DNA from: Isoetes taiwanensis
Taxonomy: Eukaryota; Streptophyta; Lycopodiopsida; Isoetales; Isoetaceae
DNA length: 64,000 nt
Direction of reading: 5' to 3'
Assembly (NCBI GenBank): GCA_021234155.1
Contig: JAJEKV010000110.1
Location: 250,187-314,186, forward strand
Of the stretch, positions 55,401 through 64,000 are shown in pieces. Both the position numbers and the translations under genes were made by a program. Position 1 is the first letter of the stretch. Every line of letters starts with the position of its first letter. Below the pieces are notes generated by a model. That model searched no databases. It saw only the letters and a program-made list of their open reading frames with translations, and was not told where the DNA came from.

Positions 55401-58240
55401 ACCACTTTCATAACGTTTGTATCTTTCGTTCTCTGCGAAATGTTCCATCTTTAGTATTCTATTCTTCTCCTTGTTAGTTCCTTCCATTGTTCTTGCTCAT
55501 CCATCATATAGAGGTGGTTCTCTTGCCCAGGTCAGGATGTTTGAGTTTATTCCTTTTGATAGCATGCCAGGGTTGAAGTTCAGATTTGCTCATTCTAGGA
55601 GCTTGCTCGCATTTCTAACGTGGCATTTACATTTATTCTCCACTTTGCTTCTACCCTTCGCGTCTTCCATTTACGCGCCAGTCTAGCATACCCCATTGCA
55701 TGTTGTCTTTTTTGGAGGATTTGCTGGTTGTGGTTTCATGTGGTTGGTGATGTGTGGGTGGTTTCCACGAAGTTTTTATTCTTTTGATGCTTATGTTTAG
55801 ATCGGCATGAGTAGTTCCATTGTCCGTTGCTTAATGTCGCTTTCTAAGTTCGTATGGGTATTTTTTGTACTCGCATGCTTAACATGAATATGACTTTTAT
55901 ATGGTTGGGATCTTATTATCAATTTCCTCAAATAACTTTTTGATTATAGATGTTTAGATAAGTTGTCTAGATTTTGCCGTCGTTCGTTTTATATGGTGCA
56001 AGGTTGCAGGGAAGTATCTCTTAGGTTTTTTGTCTACATTGACTTGACGGCTCTAGTACCTTAGATACTTTCTTTTATAGATATGGTATGTACATGTGAA
56101 AACGACCACTAAGACTATTGTATTTAGGTTCTGTCTTGCTGCAAGAGGTTCATTCGTTCATCATGATATATATGCTTGACTATGATTTTAATATCTTTTG
56201 GTTAGTCGGTTCCCTTTATTTGCTACTATCGAGTGTGCTGTCTAGCTTAATGGCTGGGGTTCTTCGTATCGTGGCCTTTATTTATTCCTTTGGTACAGCT
56301 TGGTCACAGAGGTGATTCCTTCTAGGCGTGATTGCTAGATTCTATGTTCCATAATCTTCATCAGGTTTTCTCTCAAGCTTTTGTATGTTTGTTGACGCAT
56401 TCAGGTATCGATGAATATGTACATGGTTACGTTCTTTGCGTTGTTCTAGCCTTTGTTTTAGACGTTTGATCTTCTCCATGCACTCTTGTCTTGTTTCCAT
56501 GCATTTTTGTTAGTCCTAATGGTCTAGTTTTGGTTAGCATGATTTTCGTAAAGCTTGATTTCATTCAGTCTTGTGTGTCAGTTGGCTCTTATCATGTTAG
56601 GGGCTAGGTGTGTTTGGATTCTTGATCGGTTATACATGGGTATCCTTTGTGCCTTGACCTCTTTTCCCCAGTTCTGCTTTCGTCTTTGATCATTATCTTT
56701 CTATTATGTTATTTTTAGATGTAGCAATCCGGTTGGTTTTAGATGCTTTGTTTATTCCATTTCTTCTACAGCTTATTCCATGTTCATTTTGCGTGTCATT
56801 TTTTCTCTATGTTCCACATATCTTTTGTTCCTTTTCATGATCCTATGTTCGTTCCTATTGTGTTTAGTTTGTCATTTTGTCTTCGTTCTCATTTAGTTTT
56901 TTTTTTTTCTTCTTGTTGGTTTGTTCTTTATTCTTCTGCTCCATGTATGCTGGTGCGTTCCTTGTTAGATTTTCGCTTAGTTCTTTTGAGTCGTTTTTGG
57001 ATCATTTTTTAATATTTATCTCTCTCTTTCACATATTCTTTTTATCCTCGCTCCTTCGTTTAATCATTGACTTCGTAGATCTATTTTAAATCGTTTTGTC
57101 CCTTATTTTGTTCTTTCTCTTATGTTTGCTCAGCTCATCTCTTGAGTCGCCTTAATATTGCTTTGCCTCGCTGGTGTCAATATATAATGTTTTTGCCCGT
57201 CACCCTGGTTATCCAAGTTTCCCCAATAGCCTTGCTTAGCCATGTTTTCTCTTTTTGTCCCATTTGTCTCTTTCATTCGAAGCATCCTTTTTTCGCTCAT
57301 TCTTCCATCAGTTTGCTTCTGCCCTATTGCCCTCTTCGTCTTAGTTTGCTCCGTTTGTTAGTCTAATTCATCCTCTTTGGCCTTGTTGATCATTTTTTCA
57401 TTACCTTCTTGTACTTTATTCACTTACTCCATCAGTTCCTTTGTTTTACTTCACCCACCTTCTCCTTGTTGCTCTACTATATTTTTCTAAGGTATAGTTC
57501 CTTTTTTATGTTCTCATTGGTTCTTGCTTGCTCTATGCCTTGACGTATTTTTTCCCTTTTAGCAATGATATATTTAGGTTTTGGAGTTTTTTGGATCCTT
57601 TTTGGTGCATATATCTCTAAAAGTTCTATTCTGTATCGTTTAGTCTACGTGCTTTATGTATTTGTGTGTTTTCCTTGTCAATTTTTTGTTGAGTCCTTGT
57701 AGCTCTTTTAATTTCTTTGTCTGTTCCAGTTTGACCCCGTTAACTCTTTTGGGTAGTGCACTTTCTACCGTTGCTTTTAATTGCCTCGTTTCTTCTTTCT
57801 TTTGTTTCCTTGTGCTCCACTTTGACCTCCTTAACTCCTTTGCGTCATGCCCTTCTTGCCTTTGCTTATTGCCTCGTTTTTCCTCCACTTTGTCTTGCTT
57901 CTTCTATTCCAGTAACTCCATTAGTTCCCTTAGTTCATCATGTGTGTATTACGCTAGTCTTTCTAGAATGCATAGCTTTCATATCTATTTTGACCATGTC
58001 TTCTCTTGATTCAACTTAATTCCCTTTTTCATATTGGGGTCCATATATCATGTTCTTTGCCCACTGCTTTGATTATCCCCGTTATTCGATCATTCTTGCT
58101 TTACAGTTTTCAGGTTGCCCCCTTTTCCTGATTTGTTCTATTCATCATTTTTGGCCAATTTTTCCTTCGTTTCACATTTTGCCTTTTATTTCTTTGTCGT
58201 CTTGGTTTGCTCCATTCCTTTGAAGTATATTCCTCTTCTA
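55400..58240. repeat. T/C-rich low-complexity stretch
   Basis: Pyrimidine-rich (TTCTT, CTTTG, TTTCC) without clear units. Frames rich in Phe/Leu/Ser/Cys are composition artefacts. Confidence 0.55.
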
Positions 58241-58279
58241 TCGGCCAACTAGTTGTATCATAGGACCCATCCTAGGAAT
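58241..58279 (+). repeat. 39-bp direct repeat, left copy
   Basis: TCGGCCAACTAGTTGTATCA and the following TAGGACCCATCCTAGGAAT recur exactly at 59484-59522. The two bound about 1.2 kb. Confidence 0.9.
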
Positions 58280-58430
58280 GCCACGGTTCTATTGCGATAG
58301 CAATAGAACCGACATTCCTTGGATGGGGACGTCCTACTTGCACCTCCTATTTATACCGCCTCCTTCCTCATTTCCAGTCATCGGCGTTCTCTTGAGCTTA
58401 TTTTCCTTATTGTTCTTTTCTAGCTCCACA
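58278..58430 (+). repeat. TATA-containing repeated module, copy 2
   Basis: Same module as 48053-48207, with one or two substitutions. It starts exactly at the inner edge of the 39-bp direct repeat. Confidence 0.8.
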
Positions 58431-58669
58431 AGCTTCCCGCCCCCCTCTCCCTTTATCATATCCGAGCTTGTTGGTCATTTCATCCGTTTTCCCGTTTTCT
58501 CATTTCATGTTCCATCATTGAAGTTGCTTCGTTTCCTGTTAGTCAGTCGGTTATCTGTATTTGTCTATTTGTCTATACTTCTCGGGTCATTCTGCAACAC
58601 TTGTTTTCCTCCATGTTTCTTTCTAGTTTTATGAACGTGCATACATTCTTATTTTTCATTTTTTCATTT

Positions 58670-59115
58670 TTCTCGGCGTGGCATTGTAGCCTCCGAGACT
58701 TACTTATCATTTCATTATTTTTCGGCATGGCACTGTGGTCTCGGAGTCATGATTCTTTTTTCATTTTCTCTCGGCGTGGCACTGTAGCCTCCGAGGCAGC
58801 ACTAATTGGACATTTCTTGCGATGGTCATTCCGCAAACGGTTTTCGATTGATCGGCTGTTGTTTCTTCCTCGGGGCTTTCTCTCGGTGTGGCTTTGTAGC
58901 CTCTGAGTCAATATTTATTATTCATGTTTTCTCTCGGCGTGGCGTTGTTGCCTCCGAGATTATATATTTATTGTTTTTTCTCGACGTGGCGCTGTAGCCT
59001 CCGAGGCAGCACTAATCGGTTGTTTTTTCCCGCGATGGTCATTTTGCGGACGGTTCCCGATTGGTCGGCTGTTGTTTCTTTCTCGGCGTGGCCCTGGAGC
59101 CTCCGAGTCTTCTTG
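58670..59115 (+). repeat. Run of about seven hairpin modules
   Basis: Each module has CTCGGCGTGGC, a 4-6 base loop, then GCCTCCGAG, so CTCGG/CCGAG and GGC/GCC can pair. Copies are near 58673, 58724, 58772, 58881, 58933, 58979 and 59079. Two larger units also share GGCAGCACTAAT, GCGATGGTCATT and GATTGGTCGGCTGTTGTTTC. Confidence 0.85.
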
Positions 59116-59483
59116 CCTATGGCATCTAACTCATTGACGGGTTATTTTTCTTTCAGCTTTGTTTCTGCAGGATTGTTTAAGGTCTTGCGGTTGCCATAGT
59201 GCGTGGGGTCGTGCTTCTACTATTTGCTTGGGTTTCCTCAAAAACCTAAGAAGGCGTGGTTCTTCTTCCCGATGAGGAGCAGTCACCGAGTCTTCTCACC
59301 TTTGCATCGACCAAGTGGCGGATAAAACCATCTTTTATGTTGTATTCTTCAGTTTCATCATGCTCTCGATGATTGTCTAGTTTCGGAGCATTTAAAGTTC
59401 ATATTTCCAAATTTATCTATCCCTAGTGAGGGATCTATTTGTACTCAATGTTTTACAAAGCTCAATGAGAACACCACTTCACT

Positions 59484-59522
59484 TCGGCCAACTAGTTGTA
59501 TCATAGGACCCATCCTAGGAAT
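59484..59522 (+). repeat. 39-bp direct repeat, right copy
   Basis: Identical to 58241-58279. Confidence 0.9.
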
Positions 59523-60880
59523 ATAAGATACTATGAGGAAAATATATTGATGCACCCTTCCTAGTTTCTCATAGCCCACTGGTGCCAAAACTTACCGCCC
59601 ACATTATTAGCTTTTAAAATTGACTAGAGCAAGCCTTGCTGACATGGCGGCCACATGTTCTTTGAGGATGAGTAATCGAAGTTTTTGAAATCACTACAAA
59701 ATTATGAACAAAATTGTAAAATATACGACACATTTTGACATTGCCTCATCGTTGGATAGGCATATTCACCCCTTATTCCTTAATCTATACCGTACGTAAA
59801 GTTCCTCGTTTGTGGGGTATGCAAGTACAAAATTTGCTATACTGTATAACAAGATTCGCAAAATACTATAAGATTTCAAGCGAAATACTATATGGTGTTG
59901 ATTTCGTACGTGCAAAATACAATTATGAGGGCTCTCGCTGCCCTACGTCACCCCCCGTGTGAATACGCACCCAAACCAAAGGGGGTTTAAGGGGGATTTT
60001 AATTTAAATGTGTTGGACCTAATGGTTGTGTTAATTAATGTCAATGGTAGTTATAATGTCAATGGTTGTTATGTGTTGGTTGTTATGTGTTGGGGGATTT
60101 AATTTTTATATGTTGGATGTTAATGGTTTGTGTTACAAAAAATTTTTTTTGGCCCCCTCGGGCTTTAGGGATGTCACCCTCCCTCCCCCCCCCTGATGTG
60201 ACAAAAATTTTAGAATTCAAACCAGAAAAAAACTAGAATTCATTTGAGGCTTTCATCACCTGTAGCTTTTGAATTTGATCACAATAAAACAAATAGAACA
60301 TAAGTAAAAGTTACCATAAAGATAGAGCAGATTGATCCCATTATTCTGAAAGTCATAAAGTTTGCAACACAAAAAAAAACCCTCTGTTATTATGCTACAT
60401 ATTGTTACTTCCGCTACAACTATTTCTCTTTCACAATGACACCATTGTTTATCAATCCATATGATTTTGGATGCTCCATCTCTAGCTTAAAGGTAATGCA
60501 TGATTCACCTTATGGTTCGATTAAAGTTCCAAACCTACAATATAAATGCATTCTTGTGGCCATTGTTTGACTGATCTGCGTGACATGGAAAAGGGCGTGG
60601 AATAATCCGCCTGTTGTGTGCATAAGAATCCGTTTGTTGATTGAAGCTAAAGGCTGGCTGCTATGAACAATCCGGTAGCCAGGAATATCCAAGAGTTGGA
60701 AGCAAACAGAGGGCCTAAACTTGAATTTGCAGCAAATCTTAGGAAGGAAACAAAAAAGCATGATTTCATTAATTGGATAAATTAACGCAATTTTGAGAAT
60801 TTTGAGCACACCTTATTTGCTCAAGCACGAATACTTTCACCTAGTACTCGACCCCAACAAACATGAGGTAATTAACAAAC
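59523..60880. other. No gene recognised
   Basis: AT-rich, with GTTATGTGTTGG-type short repeats at about 60,050-60,120. Confidence 0.5.
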
Positions 60881-60984
60881 ACATATACATACAAATTTTG
60901 TGTTATACTTGTACGTGTACATGACACTCGTATAAGCTCAATAATGGCCCTACATCGTACGCCAATAATTCACTTCAATAATTT

Positions 60985-61010
60985 TACTTCACTATAAAAA
61001 CGGCTTCACG
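60985..61010 (+). promoter_or_regulatory. TATA-box promoter of the 80-codon gene
   Basis: CACTATAAAA lies about 40 bp before the ATG. The upstream block CAATAATTC...CAATAATT is shared with the promoter of the neighbouring copy (61,580-61,620). Confidence 0.65.
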
Positions 61011-61035
61011 AGGGGGTAGAGGCCATTCATCTTCC

Positions 61036-61278
61036 ATGGCTTCCTCGATGCCTCGTCCAGAGCACATCCGCTCTTTCAAGTGTTACTTGAGCTACAACGA
61101 TCTGGGCGAATGCGCTAGAAATAGCGTTAAGCTTGATCCATGGCTCTTATCTAAAGCTGATGGACCTGCTAGTGCTTGCAGGAAGCTCACTCGCGTTAAA
61201 GTCCATATTTTTCGGCTTCCCCGATCGGAGATCTATGAGCTGAATGGCATCACGAGCTTTGATGTTGATGACGAGTGA
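61036..61278 (+). CDS. Small hypothetical protein, 80 aa
   Basis: An ATG at 61036, 40 bp after a TATA box, opens 80 codons ending at TGA (61276-61278). The protein has HIRSFKCYLSYNDLGECARN, a positively charged centre (ACRKLTRVKVHIF) and an acidic end (GITSFDVDDE). I recognise no family. A diverged tandem copy with a shared promoter lies 0.6 kb downstream, and conservation of the frame end between the copies argues that it is or was a real gene. It lies between the low-complexity region and a DUF7869 pseudogene, and may belong to the same element. Confidence 0.55.
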   Translation: MASSMPRPEHIRSFKCYLSYNDLGECARNSVKLDPWLLSKADGPASACRKLTRVKVHIFRLPRSEIYELNGITSFDVDDE

Positions 61279-61610
61279 ATGCAAGACCGCTAATAATGTA
61301 ATAATGACATGGGTACCTAATAACTAAGTAAGGATGTAATAGCATTTCGATTAAGGATGTAATATCACGTACCTTAACTGAGTATATTGTAACGATGTGC
61401 TATTCCACCTCCACTTATTCTGCAAGCTGTCATTGAATTCAATCATAGCTAAATTCGTCAAGCAAACATGTTTTGAAACATACGCATATTAGTACGCATA
61501 CATATATCCATACCTAAAGATGTATTATACTTGTATTTATACAACGGTCTTATACACAAGCAATAATGGGCGAAGTCTACCCCAATAATTCACCTCAATA
61601 ATTCTACCTC

Positions 61611-61895
61611 ACTATAAAAGCTTCTCACTTGGGCTAAAGTTCATTCCTCTCACATGGATTATTTGCCTTCATCAATTCACCACATCGAGGCGATCAAGTG
61701 CTCAATGAGCCACTCGATCTTGTTGGTTGCCTAGGCGGGCATCTTCTTCTTGATCCCTACCGCGAAGAAAAGCTTTGGGGCTGAGATTCGTTGCCTGCGT
61801 CAATTCGTGTAATGATCCATCGATTTGGATTCCCCGAGCGAATGAGCTATGAGATATCGGGGATCACTACTACAGAGATCGAAGGTGAATGAATC
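61611..61895 (+). pseudogene. Decayed tandem copy of the 80-codon gene
   Basis: CACTATAAAAGC (61611) matches the promoter of the first copy. The ATG at 61654 gives MDYLPSSIHHIEAIKCSMS, then a TAG. Other frames continue the homology to the end, where FPERMSYEISGITTTEIEGE matches LPRSEIYELNGITSFDVDDE of the first copy. At least one stop and frame slips make it a pseudogene. Confidence 0.6.
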
Positions 61896-62030
61896 ACATT
61901 GTTTAGCATTGTATAGTGTAAGAGCTCTTGTGTTGAGATGGAAACGCAGAGCGTAACAAATAATAACTAGTCTATTGTAACTTTCATGTTATGAATGATA
62001 TAGTAATTATGTAAAAGAGCATTGCATACC

Positions 62031-64000
62031 TCAAGAGTTCTCATCATCGTCCTTAGCTTCTTTAGCCACTAATTCTTGCAACTGAGCCCGAACACTATTG
62101 GGGATCACCACTGACAATGGCCTGGTCTCTACGGCCCAACCATAGTCTATTGTTTTCAAAGGTTGGTAGCGTATGGTCATTAGGATTGGGTCTCCAATTC
62201 TTGCTCCAACAATCCCTATCTTTGCATTGCATATGAGGTTCCCTTTTTCGCAACAGTTCAAACCAAGAGACAAACACCTCTTCATAATGTGGGAGATTAG
62301 GGTCCTCATCGGGTCCTGTTTCGCAAAAAGCCATCCATGTCGGGCAGTTATCATGTGGTCTGATTAGCAAGAGCATTCCCTTCTTGACATCTTGGTAGGG
62401 GTCGAATATTTCAACTGGGTTCTTGGGTCTACCCGAGAAAGGCCCTACGTAATGAGATGCTTCAATGTGCTCATCCACAAACACTCTTTTCGGGTTCTTC
62501 CAATGCACTTTGCCACAGTCTTTGGGCGAAATCTGAATGATGACTCTACCGGGCTGCACGTCACCAAGCACTCGCAGCAAAGGTGGACCCAAGAGTCAAT
62601 AACTTCATTCATATATGTGTTGGACCATGACTTATCGCCAGCTCTAGAAATAGCCTGCCCAATTGCATCATGTACTTGGCAATAGAAGCTCTTAATGCAC
62701 CTATATCTTTCAAGCTCCCATATGGCTGCAGGACCTTAGGTGACCCTCTCGGAATCATAGGTAAACCTTGGGCATCCTCCTTCCACATTCTGATTCCCTT
62801 TTCAGGGAGCCACTCCCTATGCCCCGCCTCATCTTGTAGAACATTAGTGGCCATCCATCCTTCATGCAAAACTTGAAGAGTAGAGGTTCCAAGTGACCAC
62901 ATAAACAGTCCTTCTTATCGGGGATAAATCCTTTCACCGAATTCCTTCCAATCGGGGAACCTGTCACAAGGTAAGGTGAAGGAGCCTTTGAACTACACTG
63001 CCTGAAGAGTTGCATAAGCTCCGGAATAGTCAATGCATCTGATCTTCTCATTAGAGTAGAGTAGTTTCCAAATGGGGCATCTATGTCATCGTGGGTGTGT
63101 CCAACCATCATGAATCAGCTGCACTTGATCAAATACACCTAACCAAACCAAGTATGACAAGTAAGAGAAAAGATATCTATTCTTATTCTGACCTGAGCAA
63201 TTATCTAGCTGCAAGTAAAGCCTCCTAGGCAACTTGTTTGCTACCATGGGGCCTTTGATAGGAGGCATAAAATCATTTCTACTGCCATTCATCATTTTTG
63301 TCCTAAGGTTATCTGTGTTTAAAATTGCTTTGCACCCGGTTTTGCTTTCGGAGACATCGGTATCTCTCAAATGGCCCCAATTATCCTCAGATTTATTCTC
63401 CAGTGTCTTCAAGGTATGATTCAAGGATCCCACATGAAAATTAGAATCATCAGGCCAGAGGTCCAGTGAGAAGTGGCCCAAGGCACCTATACCATGGCCG
63501 TGCATGAGAGCACTGTGTAACTGCGACCTTGGCCGTTCACCCCTCCATACGAGACTTTGCTAGCTTCTCTAGACGAGGGACCATGGTCTTATTCTGATCC
63601 ATCTTATCATGTATAATGGTTAAAGCGTGCTCAGGAGATCTATGCGACAAAGCTCTCCAGGACCAGTAAAGGCTCCTGCATGAAATCTGGGCCGTCATAT
63701 GTGATTTTCTCTCTATTGCAAGTACCCTTCTTTCGTTTGGGATCTGGTCTTAGCAAGCTTTTCCTTTATGACAATACGGGTGTTACACTTGGAAAATGCT
63801 ATCCTCTTATCTATTGCTACCTCTGAATGATTCTCTTTCCAAGCGCAGCCGAAATGACGAAGGAGAAATATGCTTGCTTTTGTCATCTACGTGAACGGAA
63901 ATATCTACTTCTTGGTGTATATCCTTCTTAGTCAAGACTGAAGGTAGCCTCTTAACATTTTTGTCTGTTACCCCCTCGCCGTAATTTTCGAGCGGTGTGG
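62031..64000 (-). pseudogene. Second DUF7869-type putative transposase (runs off right edge)
   Basis: Reading leftward from about 63,650, the minus strand encodes IIHDKMDQNKT, LYLQLDNCSGQNKNRYLFSY, then MMVGHTHDDIDAPFGNYS and RRSDALTIPEL. These are the same blocks in the same order as the gene at 40121-43316. The C-terminal part covers 62031-62592 (PHDNCPTWMAF ... ending KEAKDDDENS). Frame slips at about 63,110, 62,830 and 62,350, and stops upstream of 63,505, break it. It is diverged from the transposon A copy, so it belongs to a different element lineage. No terminal repeats are visible in the window. Confidence 0.75.

Overview
The window looks like nuclear DNA of a land plant with a large, repeat-rich genome, most likely a fern (a lycophyte or hornwort is possible). 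The best clue is the intronless PLS-type PPR gene at 24.05-26.36 kb. Its C-terminal cytidine-deaminase-like domain carries KPAKA in place of the usual PG box and ends DYN instead of DYW. That variant class is known from hornworts, lycophytes and ferns and is linked to U-to-C organellar RNA editing. A second PPR gene runs off the left edge. Almost everything else is transposable elements, their debris and satellites. Coding traces are mostly frameshifted.

Layout. 0-1.9 kb: 5' part of a PLS PPR gene (minus). 1.9-9.1 kb: MITEs, foldbacks, tandem duplications and a decayed MULE-like gene. 9.4-11.9 kb: T-rich repeats, a (CA)n(GA)n(GAA)n tract, a minisatellite and tRNA-derived SINE pieces. 12-15.7 kb: AT-rich, no gene seen. 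15.76-20.74 kb: one complete but broken Copia LTR retrotransposon (minus) with 457-bp LTRs about 98.5% identical. 20.86-23.34 kb: a gene for a helicase-less HUH endonuclease (Rep motifs I-III), a second ORF and a compact tRNA-like fold, together a candidate Replitron-type element. 24-26.4 kb: the DYW:KP-type PPR gene. 26.8-37.2 kb: a LINE 3' fragment, a broken FCP1/SCP-like phosphatase exon, exon-like islands of a possible 3'-5' exonuclease gene, foldbacks, an LTR-element gag with its primer-binding site, and a MITE. 38.5-39.7 kb: a 1.1-kb polypyrimidine tract.

The most remarkable part is 39,746-47,947. This is an 8.2-kb DNA transposon with related terminal inverted repeats and a 4-bp target duplication (CCTA). 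It holds two divergent genes. The minus-strand gene is a DUF7869-type putative DDE transposase. The plus-strand gene is split by introns and encodes a ParB-like domain followed by a beta-class N6/N4 DNA methyltransferase, an arrangement known from phage and bacterial proteins. Its introns hold a spaced array of the perfect palindrome GTGTATTCCGGAATACAC. A 3.7-kb internally rearranged relative (48,862-52,597, target duplication TTCT) keeps the same ends, the palindromes and two remnants of the methyltransferase gene. Both genes of the large copy carry frameshifts and stops, several at homopolymers, so this copy is decayed or the assembly has indel errors.

52.6-61 kb: low-complexity T/C-rich DNA, a repeated TATA-containing module, and a run of hairpin modules at 58.67-59.11 kb. 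61.0-61.9 kb: a small 80-codon gene with a TATA box and a decayed tandem copy. 62.0-64.0 kb: a second, different DUF7869 pseudogene running off the right edge.
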